Assembly: GCF_003063575.1 (NCBI RefSeq)
Contig: NZ_NESC01000016.1
Span: 1 to 50,342 of the forward strand
DNA from: Limnohabitans sp. Jir72
GTDB lineage: Bacteria; Pseudomonadota; Gammaproteobacteria; Burkholderiales; Burkholderiaceae_C
Direction of reading: 5' to 3'
DNA: 50,342 bases
In this document: positions 1 through 9,052 of the stretch, piece after piece
How the letters are laid out: every line of letters starts with the position of its first letter
How positions within the stretch are numbered: position 1 is the stretch's first letter
The notes under the pieces: generated by a model
Told to the model about the DNA's origin: nothing
Databases searched by the model: none
What the model saw: the letters and a program-made list of their open reading frames with translations, nothing else
Position numbers and translations under genes: made by a program

Positions 1-132
1 AAATTCGAGAATGTGAAAGAGCTTGAGATGGGCTTGAAGGAGTACATCCACTACTACAACAACGATCGGATCAAGATCAAACTAAAAGGGCTGAGTCCTG
101 TGCAGTACAGAACTCAGCCCTCTATGGCCTAA
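1..132 (+). CDS. IS3-family transposase OrfB, C-terminal end (cut by window edge)
   Basis: The reading frame is open from the first base to a TAA at 130-132 and gives 43 residues. It contains EYIHYYNNDRIK followed by LKGLSPVQYR, the usual C-terminal end of the rve-type (DDE) integrase domain in IS3-family OrfB proteins of the IS150 type. The catalytic DDE residues lie outside the window, so I cannot say whether the element is intact. A terminal inverted repeat follows a few bases downstream, as expected for the right end of such an element. Confidence 0.85.
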   Translation, partial: KFENVKELEMGLKEYIHYYNNDRIKIKLKGLSPVQYRTQPSMA

Positions 133-171
133 TCAGCTTTTTAAACCGTCCAACTTATTGGGGTCAGTTCA
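1..171 (+). mobile_element. Right end of an IS3-family insertion sequence
   Basis: The transposase stop codon is followed by about 40 bases ending near 171. The stretch at about 148-171 runs GTCCAAC...GGGGTCAGTTCA and has the look of an IS150-group terminal inverted repeat ending in CA. The left end is outside the window, so neither the matching repeat nor the target-site duplication can be checked. The boundary at 171 is an inference from the repeat and from the host sequence that begins after it. Confidence 0.6.
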
Positions 172-205
172 TTGCTGGGGCTTTTTGGAATCCTTCAAAA
201 GGATT
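172..205 (-). terminator. Probable remnant of the ompA terminator, interrupted by the IS
   Basis: Read on the minus strand, the ompA stop codon opens a short hairpin (AATCCTT, 3-base loop, AAGGATT). It is followed by CC, then AAAAAGCCCC and AGCAA, and then directly by the IS end. A run of A followed by GCCCC is the usual left arm of a Rho-independent terminator. The matching GGGGC-T-run arm is missing exactly where the IS starts. Truncation of the terminator by the insertion is inferred. Confidence 0.35.
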
Positions 206-848
206 ATTGTGCGGCGCGCGTACCGACCACTTCGATTTCCACGCGGCGGTTTTTAGCACGGCCGGCAGAAGTCTTGTTGTCAGCAACGGGCTGCTTCTCG
301 CCTTTGCCTTCGGTGTAAACGCGGTTTTTCTCGATGCCTTTGGACACCAAGTAAGCCTTCACAGCGTCAGCGCGCTTGACAGACAACTTCTGGTTGTAGC
401 TGTCACCGCCCACGGAGTCTGTGTGACCCACAGCGATGATGACTTCGAGGTTGATGCCCTTGACTTTGCCGACCAGATCGTCCAACTTGGCTTTGCCTTC
501 TTTCTTCAACACAGCTTTGTCGAAGTCAAAGAACGCGTCAGCGGCGTAAGTGACTTTGGTTGCAGCAGCTGGTGCCGGTGCTGGTGCTGGTGCTGGAGCA
601 GCTTTAGGCTCTGGGGCAGCCACTGGTGCTGGTGCTGGAGCAGCTTTAGGAGCCACGATGGCACCGTCGCAACCAGCAGCAGCAGTTGCAGGCGTCCAGG
701 AAACATCGCGCCAGCAGAGTTCTTGATTGGCGCTTTTCCAAATCAAGTCGCCGGAGCCGTTACGCCAGTTGTCAACCGATTGCGCGCCAGCGGCCGTTGC
801 GAGAGCTGCGGCTGCAAACATCATTGCCACTTTGTTGAGTTTCTTCAT
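204..848 (-). CDS. ompA: OmpA-family outer membrane protein
   Basis: This 214-residue protein starts at an ATG preceded by GAGGAAG at ribosome-binding distance; an in-frame start further upstream at 929 would precede a perfectly good signal peptide and is unlikely. Residues 1-23 form a signal peptide ending in AGA before QS. Next comes the short VDNWRN...ELCWRD region with CW and C residues typical of Burkholderiales OmpA, then an Ala/Pro-rich linker (about residues 65-100). The C-terminal OmpA/MotB-like peptidoglycan-binding domain contains FFDFD, GHTDSVG and NRRVEI. The protein should sit in the outer membrane or periplasm and tether it to peptidoglycan. There is no long eight-stranded N-terminal barrel as in E. 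coli OmpA. It is divergent from gyrA, and its 3' side is bounded by an insertion sequence. Confidence 0.9.
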   Translation of the reverse strand: MKKLNKVAMMFAAAALATAAGAQSVDNWRNGSGDLIWKSANQELCWRDVSWTPATAAAGCDGAIVAPKAAPAPAPVAAPEPKAAPAPAPAPAPAAATKVTYAADAFFDFDKAVLKKEGKAKLDDLVGKVKGINLEVIIAVGHTDSVGGDSYNQKLSVKRADAVKAYLVSKGIEKNRVYTEGKGEKQPVADNKTSAGRAKNRRVEIEVVGTRAAQ

Positions 849-1015
849 GGTCTTCCTCTTAGGGATTAAGCCGCAGACTCGCTGCGAAAAAAGAACGTTA
901 CAGATGACCGTCACCTGTAGCGCTGACATTTATTGTGCCATAGACATTCGTGGGTACCGTTAATTGGCCGATGGCCCTGACAACCTATTACAAATTTGGA
1001 AACAAAGTTGTTGCA

Positions 1016-1044
1016 TTTTTGCGACACCCTATTGCACCTAAAAT
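1016..1044 (+). promoter_or_regulatory. Candidate gyrA promoter
   Basis: A TAAAAT hexamer at 1039-1044 matches five of six -10 consensus bases and lies about 40 bases before the gyrA start. A poor -35 match (TTTTTG, 1016-1021) lies 17 bases upstream of it. This is a weak prediction made by eye. The 849-1082 gap must hold promoters for both divergent genes. Confidence 0.3.
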
Positions 1045-1082
1045 CGTGGGTCCAAATCGCGTCACCCATCACTCTTCTATAT

Positions 1083-3734
1083 ATGACCCAGTTCGCTAAA
1101 GAAACACTGCCCATCAGTCTGGAAGAGGAAATGCGGCGCAGCTACCTCGATTACGCCATGAGCGTGATCGTCGGTCGCGCCCTGCCCGATGCCCGTGACG
1201 GCTTGAAGCCCGTGCACCGCCGCGCCCTGTTCGCGATGCATGAGTTGAACAACGACTGGAACCGCCCCTACAAAAAGTCTGCCCGTATCGTCGGTGACGT
1301 GATCGGTAAGTACCACCCGCACGGTGACCAGTCGGTTTACGACACCATCGTGCGCATGGCACAAGACTTTTCCATGCGCCACATGCTGGTGGACGGCCAA
1401 GGCAACTTCGGTTCGGTCGACGGCGACAATGCGGCGGCGATGCGTTACACCGAAATTCGCTTGGCCAAGATCGCGCACGAGATGCTGGGCGACATCGACA
1501 AGGAAACCGTCGACTTCGGCCCCAACTACGACGGCTCGGAAAAAGAACCCCTGGTACTGCCCTCGCGCATTCCCAATTTGCTGATCAACGGCTCGGGCGG
1601 TATTGCCGTGGGCATGGCCACCAACATCCCGCCTCACAACTTGAACGAGGTGGTAGACGCTTGCCTGCATTTGTTGCGCAACCCGGAAGCGTCGATTGAC
1701 GAGTTGATGGAGATCATCCCGGCGCCAGACTTTCCGACCGCCGGCATCATTTATGGCATCACAGGCGTCAAGGACGGCTACCGCACAGGCCGTGGCCGCG
1801 TGGTCATGCGCGCCAAGTGCCACTTTGAAGACATCGACAAGGGCCAGCGCCAGTCCATCATCGTGGACGAGCTGCCCTACCAGGTCAACAAAAAGTCCTT
1901 GCTCGAGCGCATCGCCGAGTTGGTGCATGAAAAGAAAATTGAAGGCATCAGCCACATCCAAGACGAGTCCGACAAGTCCGGCATGCGCGTGGTGATTGAG
2001 CTCAAGCGCGGCGAAGTGCCCGAAGTGGTGCTGAACAACCTGTACAAGCAGACCCAGCTGCAGGACACCTTCGGCATGAACATGGTCGCCTTGATCGACG
2101 GCCAGCCCAAGCTGTGCAACCTGAAAGACCTCATCCAAGTCTTCTTGCAGCACCGCCGCGAAGTCGTCACACGCCGCACCGTGTTCGAGCTGCGCAAAGC
2201 GCGTGACCGTGGCCACGTGCTCGAAGGTCTGGCCGTGGCGCTCGCCAACATCGATGACTTCATCGCCATCATCCGCAATGCACCGACGCCACCTGTGGCC
2301 AAAGCCGAGCTCATGACACGCGCCTGGGACAGCCAGATGGTGCGCACCATGCTGACTCGTGCCCGCGACGATGGCTCGACCATCAACGCTGACGATTACC
2401 GCCCAGAAGGTCTAGAGCGCGAATACGGTCTGGGCCAAGATGGCCTGTACCGACTGTCCGACACGCAAGCGCAAGAAATTTTGCAAATGCGTCTGCAACG
2501 CCTGACCGGTCTGGAACAAGACAAGATCGTGGCGGAATACAAAGAAGTCATGTCGGTCATCGAAGACCTGCTGGACATTCTGGCCAAACCCGAACGCGTC
2601 TCGACCATCATTGGTGACGAGCTGGGCACTGTGCGCCAGGAATTCGGCCAAACCAAAGTCGGCGCACGTCGCAGCGAAATTGAGCACAGCGCACAAGACC
2701 TCTCCACCGAAGACCTGATCACGCCCACCGACATGGTGGTGACTTTGTCGCACAGCGGCTACATCAAGAGCCAGCCCTTGTCTGAATACCGCGCACAAAA
2801 GCGTGGTGGTCGCGGCAAACAAGCAGCGGCCACCAAAGAAGACGACTGGATCGACCAGCTGTTCATTGCCAACACGCACGACTATTTGTTGTGCTTCTCC
2901 AACCGTGGCCGCCTTTACTGGCTCAAGGTCTGGGAAGTGCCTGCGGGCTCTCGCGGCTCACGTGGTCGCCCCATCGTGAACATGTTCCCTTTGCAAGAAG
3001 GCGAAAAAATCAACGTGGTGCTGGCCCTGACAGGCGAAGCCCGCACTTTCCCCGAAGACCGTTATGTGTTCATGGGCACCTCCATGGGCACGGTGAAGAA
3101 GACTTCGTTGGACGAATTCAGCAACCCGCGCAAGGGTGGCATCATCGCCGTCAACCTGGACGATGGGGACTTCCTGATCGGTGCAGCCTTGACCGACGGA
3201 AAACACGATGTGATGCTGTTCAGCGACGGCGGCAAGGCCGTGCGCTTTGATGAAAACGATGTGCGTCCTCTGGGCCGCAGCGCCCGTGGCGTGCGCGGCA
3301 TGATGATCGAAGAAGGTCAAAGCGTGATCGCCATGCTGGTGGCCGAAGACGAAACGCAAAGCGTGCTCACGGCCACCGAAAACGGCTACGGCAAGCGCAC
3401 GTCCATCGTTGAATACACACGCCACGGCCGTGGCACCAAGGGCATGATCGCCATCCAGCAATCCGAGCGCAATGGCAAAGTCGTGGCCGCCACCTTGGTG
3501 CATGCCGATGACGAGATCATGCTGATCACCGACACCGGCGTGCTGGTGCGCACCCGAGTGGCTGAGATCCGCGAACTGGGCCGCGCCACACAAGGCGTGA
3601 CACTGATCAATCTGGACGAAGGCGCCAAGCTCAGCGGTTTGCAACGCATCGTGGAAAACGATGCCAATGCGAACGACACCGAAGCCGACGCTGAAGAAGG
3701 CACCACGGACAACAACACACCTGCAGCGGAATAA
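1083..3734 (+). CDS. gyrA: DNA gyrase subunit A
   Basis: GyrA (883 residues) is the breaking-rejoining subunit of type IIA topoisomerase and works as A2B2 with GyrB to introduce negative supercoils. I chose the ATG at 1083 ([10 protein letters not shown]) because the 29 upstream in-frame residues do not resemble GyrA. The catalytic tyrosine is Tyr122 in [11 protein letters not shown]. The winged-helix quinolone region reads [11 protein letters not shown], so residue 83 is Gln, 84 Ser and 87 Asp. The C-terminal beta-pinwheel carries the GyrA box QKRGGRGK, so true gyrase is favoured over ParC. The tail is acidic ([15 protein letters not shown]). serC starts 3 bases after the stop, so the two are probably co-transcribed. 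Confidence 0.97.
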   Translation: MTQFAKETLPISLEEEMRRSYLDYAMSVIVGRALPDARDGLKPVHRRALFAMHELNNDWNRPYKKSARIVGDVIGKYHPHGDQSVYDTIVRMAQDFSMRHMLVDGQGNFGSVDGDNAAAMRYTEIRLAKIAHEMLGDIDKETVDFGPNYDGSEKEPLVLPSRIPNLLINGSGGIAVGMATNIPPHNLNEVVDACLHLLRNPEASIDELMEIIPAPDFPTAGIIYGITGVKDGYRTGRGRVVMRAKCHFEDIDKGQRQSIIVDELPYQVNKKSLLERIAELVHEKKIEGISHIQDESDKSGMRVVIELKRGEVPEVVLNNLYKQTQLQDTFGMNMVALIDGQPKLCNLKDLIQVFLQHRREVVTRRTVFELRKARDRGHVLEGLAVALANIDDFIAIIRNAPTPPVAKAELMTRAWDSQMVRTMLTRARDDGSTINADDYRPEGLEREYGLGQDGLYRLSDTQAQEILQMRLQRLTGLEQDKIVAEYKEVMSVIEDLLDILAKPERVSTIIGDELGTVRQEFGQTKVGARRSEIEHSAQDLSTEDLITPTDMVVTLSHSGYIKSQPLSEYRAQKRGGRGKQAAATKEDDWIDQLFIANTHDYLLCFSNRGRLYWLKVWEVPAGSRGSRGRPIVNMFPLQEGEKINVVLALTGEARTFPEDRYVFMGTSMGTVKKTSLDEFSNPRKGGIIAVNLDDGDFLIGAALTDGKHDVMLFSDGGKAVRFDENDVRPLGRSARGVRGMMIEEGQSVIAMLVAEDETQSVLTATENGYGKRTSIVEYTRHGRGTKGMIAIQQSERNGKVVAATLVHADDEIMLITDTGVLVRTRVAEIRELGRATQGVTLINLDEGAKLSGLQRIVENDANANDTEADAEEGTTDNNTPAAE

Positions 3735-3737
3735 GGC

Positions 3738-4844
3738 ATGAGTCGAGCTTTCAATTTCTCGGCCGGCCCGGCCGTCATGCCCGAAGAGGTCTTGCAACAA
3801 GCTGCAGCCGAAATGCTCGACTGGCATGATGCACAAGGCCGCTCCTCTGGCATGAGCGTGATGGAGATGAGCCACCGCGGCAAGGAGTTCATCAGCATCT
3901 GCGAGCAGGCCGAGTCTGACCTGCGCGAATTGCTGGCCGTGCCTGCGAACTTCAAGATCCTGTTCATGCAAGGCGGCGGCTTGGCTGAGAACGCCATCGT
4001 GCCGATGAACCTGTCTCAAGGTGGCGCGGTCGATTTCGTCTTAACCGGCAGCTGGAGTCAGAAGTCGCAAAAAGAAGCCGTCAGATACGCCACATCGCGA
4101 GTGGCTGCATCGGCACAGGCCGATGGGTTCACCTCGGTGCCCTCGCCCGCAACTTGGAACCTCGGCGCTGACAGCAAATATGTGCACATCTGCAGCAACG
4201 AAACCATCCACGGTGTGGAGTTCCAGGAACTGCCTGATCTCAAAGCCTTGGGCTGCAACGCCCCGCTGGTGGTCGACTTTTCTTCCCATGTGGCCTCACG
4301 CCCGGTCGATTGGTCACGCGTGGGCTTGGCCTTTGGTGGTGCGCAAAAAAACCTCGGACCGGCTGGTTTGACCCTGGTCATCGTGCGCGAAGACCTGATC
4401 GGCCGTGCCCTGCCCCATTGCCCCAGTGCCTTTGACTACAAGCTGGTGGCCGACAACCAGTCCATGTACAACACCCCGCCGACCTACAGCATTTACATCG
4501 CGGGCCTGGTGTTCCAGTGGCTCAAAAAGCATGGCGGCATCGCGGCCATGGAACAGCGCAACATCGCCAAAGCCCAGCTGCTGTACGACTGCCTGGACAA
4601 CTCGGCGCTGTATGTCAACAAAGTCGACAAGGCCTGCCGCTCGCGCATGAACGTGCCCTTCTTCTTGCGTGACGAATCGCGCAACGACGCTTTTTTGGCC
4701 GGTGCCAAGGCACGCGGCCTGCTGCAGCTCAAGGGCCACAAGTCGGTCGGCGGCATGCGCGCCAGCATTTACAACGCCATGCCTTTGGCGGGCGTGCAGG
4801 CGCTGGTGGACTACCTGCGCGAATTCGAAAAAACACAGGCTTAA
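3738..4844 (+). CDS. serC: Phosphoserine aminotransferase
   Basis: SerC (368 residues) is a class V PLP-dependent aminotransferase. It converts 3-phosphohydroxypyruvate plus glutamate to phosphoserine in serine synthesis, and the same enzyme serves the related step of pyridoxal phosphate synthesis. The N-terminus [15 protein letters not shown] is diagnostic, QGGG lies near residues 78-81, and the PLP lysine is Lys204 in [13 protein letters not shown]. Length is typical. The ATG is 3 bases after the gyrA stop, and pheA follows after 13 bases, so this belongs to the gyrA-to-cmk transcription unit. Confidence 0.97.
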   Translation: MSRAFNFSAGPAVMPEEVLQQAAAEMLDWHDAQGRSSGMSVMEMSHRGKEFISICEQAESDLRELLAVPANFKILFMQGGGLAENAIVPMNLSQGGAVDFVLTGSWSQKSQKEAVRYATSRVAASAQADGFTSVPSPATWNLGADSKYVHICSNETIHGVEFQELPDLKALGCNAPLVVDFSSHVASRPVDWSRVGLAFGGAQKNLGPAGLTLVIVREDLIGRALPHCPSAFDYKLVADNQSMYNTPPTYSIYIAGLVFQWLKKHGGIAAMEQRNIAKAQLLYDCLDNSALYVNKVDKACRSRMNVPFFLRDESRNDAFLAGAKARGLLQLKGHKSVGGMRASIYNAMPLAGVQALVDYLREFEKTQA

Positions 4845-4857
4845 AGCCCTCAGGACC

Positions 4858-5958
4858 ATGAGCCAACAACCTATCCAGTCTGAAGCGCTGGGCGCCTTGC
4901 GGGTGCAGATCGACTCGCTGGACAAGCAACTGCTGCAACTGCTGAACGACCGCGCCAAAGTGGCCGAGCAAGTCGGTGAAATCAAACGCGCCGAAGGCTC
5001 GCCCTTTTTCCGCCCTGACCGCGTAGCCCAAGTGATCGACAAGATCACCCAGGCCAACCCCGGCCCGCTCAAGAACGAACACATCGCCTCCATTTGGCGC
5101 GAGATCATGTCGGCCTGCCTGGCCCTCGAAGCCCCGCAACGCGTGGCGGTGCTTGGGCCCCAAGGCACATTCTGCGAGCAAGCCGCCATCGAGTTTTTCG
5201 GCAGCGCCGCCAACCTGATTTACTGCGCCAACTTCGACGAAGTCTTCCACGCCACCGCTGCGGGCACGGCCCAGTATGGCGTGGTCGGCATGGAAAACTC
5301 GACCGAAGGCGTGGTGGCCCGCTCGCTCGATTTGTTCTTGCGCTCGCCTGTGCATGTGGTGGGTGAAGTCAGCTTGCAGGTGCGCTTCAATCTGCTGCGC
5401 CAGCTCAACTCGGACGCAGGCATCGAGGTGGTCATGGCCCACCCCCAGGCGCTGGCTCAGTGCCAGGGCTGGCTGTCCAAGCACCTGCCGCATGTAGAGC
5501 GGCGCGCCGTCTCGAGCAATGCCGAAGGCGCTCGCCTGGCCGCATCCAACCCCGCTTGGGCAGCCTTGGCCAGCGAACGTGCCGCCAGCCAGTTTGGCCT
5601 GCACATCGTGCACCACGCCATCCAGGACGAAGCCTTCAACCGCACCCGCTTCGCCGTGATTGCCTTGCCGCAAACGCTGGCCACCCCACCCGCCTCGGGC
5701 AAAGACTGCACCAGCCTCGTGGTGTCGGTGCCCAACCGCCCGGGCGCCGTGCACGATCTGTTGGTGCCACTCAAAAACAACGGCGTGTCCATGACCCGCT
5801 TTGAGTCGCGCCCCGCCAAATCGGGCCAGTGGGAGTATTACTTCTACATCGATTTGCAAGGCCACATCAGCGAACCCCATGTGGCGGCGGCCCTGCAAGA
5901 GCTGCAGGGTCTGTGCGCCTTCTACAAGGTCCTGGGTTCATACCCCGTCTCAGAATGA
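4858..5958 (+). CDS. pheA: Bifunctional chorismate mutase / prephenate dehydratase (P-protein)
   Basis: This 366-residue protein converts chorismate to prephenate and then phenylpyruvate for phenylalanine synthesis. Residues about 10-95 form an AroQ-type chorismate mutase helix bundle (LRVQIDSLDKQLLQLLNDR). From VAVLGPQGTFCEQAA onward is the prephenate dehydratase domain, with ENSTEGVV and the conserved TRF in FNRTRFAVIAL. A C-terminal ACT domain (SVPNRPGAVHDLL, then FESRP) should mediate phenylalanine feedback inhibition. The ATG at 4858 gives the standard P-protein N-terminus; in-frame codons further upstream overlap serC. Its stop overlaps the tyrA start (ATGA). Confidence 0.96.
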   Translation: MSQQPIQSEALGALRVQIDSLDKQLLQLLNDRAKVAEQVGEIKRAEGSPFFRPDRVAQVIDKITQANPGPLKNEHIASIWREIMSACLALEAPQRVAVLGPQGTFCEQAAIEFFGSAANLIYCANFDEVFHATAAGTAQYGVVGMENSTEGVVARSLDLFLRSPVHVVGEVSLQVRFNLLRQLNSDAGIEVVMAHPQALAQCQGWLSKHLPHVERRAVSSNAEGARLAASNPAWAALASERAASQFGLHIVHHAIQDEAFNRTRFAVIALPQTLATPPASGKDCTSLVVSVPNRPGAVHDLLVPLKNNGVSMTRFESRPAKSGQWEYYFYIDLQGHISEPHVAAALQELQGLCAFYKVLGSYPVSE

Positions 5959-6851
5959 GTTTCCAGCGGCTTGCCTTGATCGGCTGCGGCCTGATGGGCG
6001 GCTCGTTTGCGCTCGCTTTGCGCGAAGCCGGTTTGGTGCAAAGCATCGCTGGCTTCAGTGCATCAGAAAGAACCCGCCAACGCGCCCTTGAACTGAAGGT
6101 CATCGATCAGGCCTGCGCCAGCGTGGCCGAGGCCGTGCAAGGCGCAGACTTGGTGCTGCTGGCCGTGCCCGTGGGCGCGATGCACAGCAGCTTTGCCGCC
6201 ATGCGCGACGTACTGGCACCAAGTGCCTTGCTGATGGATGTGGGCTCCACAAAATGCGATGTGATCGCCGCAGCACTTGCCTCCTTGGGCGACCGCCTGA
6301 GCTGCTTCGTGCCCACCCACCCGATTGCAGGCAAAGAGGTCGCGGGCATCGAACACGCAGAAAGCGCGCTGTACAAAGAACGCCGCACCATCCTCACGCC
6401 GCTGCCCAAAACCAGCATCCACCGCATGCAAGCCGCGCACGATGTGTGGACCGCCATCGGCAGCCACGTGAGCACCATGACGCCCGAGGCGCACGACGCC
6501 ACCTTTGCAGCTGTGAGTCACCTGCCGCACATGCTGGCTTTTGCCGCTGTGAACGCTTTGACGACCCAATCACAAGGAGCTGCGTTTTTGGAAATGGCAG
6601 GTCCGGGTTTCAGAGACTTCTCGCGCATTGCCGCCTCAGATGCATCGGTGTGGCGCGACATTTTGAGCGCCAACAAAGCCGAAGTGCTCACGCAAGTGGC
6701 GCACTTTCGCACAGCCCTCGACCAATTTGAAAACACCTTGAAGCAAGGCGACACCGCCGCGCTGCAACACCTGATTCAACAAGCCAGCGATGTGCGCTCG
6801 GCCTGGACGCTGCAAGCGGGCAACGCTTGCAACAAAGCCTCTGAAGACTGA
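5955..6851 (+). CDS. tyrA: Prephenate dehydrogenase
   Basis: TyrA (298 residues) oxidatively decarboxylates prephenate (or arogenate) for tyrosine synthesis. The start at 5955 overlaps the pheA stop by 4 bases, implying translational coupling. Residues 5-17 form the NAD(P)-binding Rossmann loop (LALIGCGLMGGSF). VPTHPIAGKE and SHLPHMLAFA are family signatures of the catalytic region. There is no chorismate mutase or ACT domain, so this is the monofunctional type. Whether it prefers prephenate or arogenate, NAD or NADP, cannot be read from the sequence. Confidence 0.95.
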   Translation: MSFQRLALIGCGLMGGSFALALREAGLVQSIAGFSASERTRQRALELKVIDQACASVAEAVQGADLVLLAVPVGAMHSSFAAMRDVLAPSALLMDVGSTKCDVIAAALASLGDRLSCFVPTHPIAGKEVAGIEHAESALYKERRTILTPLPKTSIHRMQAAHDVWTAIGSHVSTMTPEAHDATFAAVSHLPHMLAFAAVNALTTQSQGAAFLEMAGPGFRDFSRIAASDASVWRDILSANKAEVLTQVAHFRTALDQFENTLKQGDTAALQHLIQQASDVRSAWTLQAGNACNKASED

Positions 6852-6854
6852 CCC

Positions 6855-8849
6855 ATGTTCTCCACCGCCTTCCTCGACCTTCCTGCGCTGCAAGGCGCGT
6901 CTGGCACCGTCACCTTGCCCGGCTCCAAAAGCATCTCCAACCGCGTGCTGCTGCTCTCGGCGCTGTGCCAAGGCACGACCGTGGTGCACGACCTGCTGGA
7001 CTCGGACGACACCCGTGTGATGCTGGCGGCGCTGCGCCAACTGGGCTGCGGCGTTCTTGTCGATGGCACCACGGTGACCATCACCGGCCTGGGCGGCCAC
7101 GCCTGGCCCACTGAGGCGATTGAGTTTTTCATGGGCAACGCAGGCACCGCCATGCGCCCGCTCACCGCCGCGCTGGCCGTGCAGGGCGGCGACTTCACCC
7201 TCAAAGGCGTGCCCCGCATGCACGAGCGGCCGATTGGCGACCTGGTGGACGCGCTGCGCGAACTGGGCTGCGCCATCGACTACCTGGGCAATGAGGGCTA
7301 CCCGCCGCTGCACATTGGCCAGCCGAAACTGCAACTGGACAAACCCATCCCTGTGCGCGGCGATGTGTCCAGCCAATTCCTCACCGCTTTGCTGATGGCG
7401 CTGCCCTTGGCGGCTCAAGACCGCGCCATCACCATCGAGGTGGTGGGCGAACTCATCAGCAAGCCCTACATTGAGATCACGCTCAACCTGCTGGCCCGTT
7501 ACGGCATTGCTGTGGAACGCCACGGCTGGGACCGCTTTGTCATCCCAGCGGGCAGCCGCTACCAGTCGCCCGGCACAATCCACGTCGAAGCCGACGCGTC
7601 TTCGGCCAGCTATTTCATCGCGTTGGGCACCATTGCCAACGGTGACGGCATCCGCATCCAAGGCGTGGGCGCCGACTCGATCCAGGGTGACATCCGCTTC
7701 ATGGACGCCGCAGCACAGATGGGCGCCAAAATCACCAGTGGCCCCAACTGGCTCGAAATCCAGCGCGGTGCCTGGCCGCTGAAAGGCATCACGCTCGACT
7801 GCAACCACATCCCCGACGCCGCCATGACGCTGGCCGTGATGGCGCTGTATGCCGACGGCCCCACCACGCTGCGCAACATCGCCAGCTGGCGCGTCAAGGA
7901 AACCGACCGCATCGTGGCCATGGCCACCGAAAGCCGCAAGCTCGGTGCCACCGTCGAAGAAGGCCCGGACTGGATCACCATCCACCCCTTGCCCCACGGC
8001 CAGTGGCAACGCGCCAGCATCCACACTTACGACGACCACCGCGTGGCCATGTGCTTCTCGCTCGCGGCCTTCAACGCCGACCAGGTCCCGGTGCGCATCG
8101 AAGACCCCAAGTGCGTGGCCAAGACCTTCCCCGATTACTTCGAGGCCCTGTTCTCGGTGGCGCACACCGCAGCCTCCAACATCCCGGTCATCTGCATCGA
8201 CGGCCCCACCGCCTCGGGCAAGGGCACGCTGGCCAGCCGCGTGGCGGCACAACTGGGCTACCACTACCTGGACTCGGGCGCGCTCTACCGCGTGACCGCC
8301 CATGCCGCATTGCAAGCAGGCCTGACGCTGGAAGCCGCCGACGAAGCCAAGATCGCCGAGCTCGCCCGCCACCTGCCCGTGCGCTTTGAAGGCGAGCAAG
8401 TGCTGCTCAGCAACGTGGACGTGACCGATGCCATCCGCAGCGAACAAGGCGGCATGAACGCCTCCAAAGTTTCGGTCTTGCCTGCCGTGCGAGAGGCGCT
8501 GATCGACTTGCAGCACAGTTTTCAGCGTTTACCTGGCCTCTTGGCCGACGGCCGCGACATGGGCACCGTGATCTTCCCGAACGCCCCTTTGAAGGTGTTT
8601 TTGACCGCCAGCGCGGCCCAAAGGGCCGAAAGACGGCATAAGCAGTTGATTTCTAAGGGTTTTTCGGCTAATATCGACAGTCTTCGCGCTGACTTGGAAG
8701 CGCGCGATGCCCGGGACATGTCCCGCAGCGTTGCGCCTTTGCAGCCCGCGCAAGATGCCTTGCAACTGGACAACTCGTCCTTGTCCATCGAAGCCTCGGT
8801 GGATCAGGTCCTGAACTGGTGGCAAGGCAGGCAGGTTTTTGGCGCATGA
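6855..8849 (+). CDS. aroA-cmk: EPSP synthase - cytidylate kinase fusion
   Basis: One uninterrupted 664-residue frame encodes two enzymes. Residues 1 to about 435 are 3-phosphoshikimate 1-carboxyvinyltransferase, the shikimate-pathway enzyme, with [10 protein letters not shown] near the N-terminus, [10 protein letters not shown], and the C-terminal signature [11 protein letters not shown]. After a short linker (SVAHTAASN) a full cytidylate kinase follows with the P-loop [17 protein letters not shown] and [10 protein letters not shown]; it phosphorylates CMP and dCMP. The two genes are adjacent in many proteobacteria. Here no stop or restart separates them. NCBI-style annotations name such bifunctional proteins in related Burkholderiales, so the fusion is probably lineage-typical rather than a sequencing error. 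The ATG is 3 bases after the tyrA stop. Confidence 0.95.
   Translation: MFSTAFLDLPALQGASGTVTLPGSKSISNRVLLLSALCQGTTVVHDLLDSDDTRVMLAALRQLGCGVLVDGTTVTITGLGGHAWPTEAIEFFMGNAGTAMRPLTAALAVQGGDFTLKGVPRMHERPIGDLVDALRELGCAIDYLGNEGYPPLHIGQPKLQLDKPIPVRGDVSSQFLTALLMALPLAAQDRAITIEVVGELISKPYIEITLNLLARYGIAVERHGWDRFVIPAGSRYQSPGTIHVEADASSASYFIALGTIANGDGIRIQGVGADSIQGDIRFMDAAAQMGAKITSGPNWLEIQRGAWPLKGITLDCNHIPDAAMTLAVMALYADGPTTLRNIASWRVKETDRIVAMATESRKLGATVEEGPDWITIHPLPHGQWQRASIHTYDDHRVAMCFSLAAFNADQVPVRIEDPKCVAKTFPDYFEALFSVAHTAASNIPVICIDGPTASGKGTLASRVAAQLGYHYLDSGALYRVTAHAALQAGLTLEAADEAKIAELARHLPVRFEGEQVLLSNVDVTDAIRSEQGGMNASKVSVLPAVREALIDLQHSFQRLPGLLADGRDMGTVIFPNAPLKVFLTASAAQRAERRHKQLISKGFSANIDSLRADLEARDARDMSRSVAPLQPAQDALQLDNSSLSIEASVDQVLNWWQGRQVFGA
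8646..8674 (+). promoter_or_regulatory. Strong sigma70-type promoter inside cmk, probably for rpsA
   Basis: TTGATT (8646-8651), a 17-base spacer, and TAATAT (8669-8674) form an excellent sigma70 match in an AT-rich pocket within the GC-rich cmk coding sequence. It lies about 380 bases before the rpsA start. In E. coli, rpsA is likewise transcribed partly from a promoter within the upstream cmk gene, so the arrangement is plausible. The prediction rests on hexamers and spacing only. Confidence 0.6.
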
Positions 8850-8871
8850 CTTTGTGCCAAGCTCAGGCCAA

Positions 8872-8896
8872 CAGCCTGCATTGCGCAGGCTGATTT
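8872..8896 (+). terminator. Hairpin between cmk and rpsA, terminator-like
   Basis: CAGCCTGC and GCAGGCTG form an 8-bp perfect stem with a 5-base loop, followed by ATTTTC. The U-run is only four bases, so termination may be partial. It lies 23 bases after the aroA-cmk stop, inside the 203-base rpsA leader. It could instead be a regulatory structure for S1 translation. Confidence 0.4.
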
Positions 8897-9052
8897 TCGG
8901 GTTCCACGTCGCTCCCCTCGTGCAGCTTGCACACCGGCTTCGTGGATTTTGCCAACCAACTGCGGTTCACACCGCCAACCAACCGCCACAGTCAGCTCCT
9001 GGAAACGACGCATTCCGCGCTCGTCAGTCCTGTTTGTGGATGAGGAAATCAC

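Noticed and set aside
6636..8516. Minus-strand frame of 626 residues opposite aroA-cmk
   Set aside because: Antisense to a confidently identified fusion protein, no ribosome-binding site or domain.
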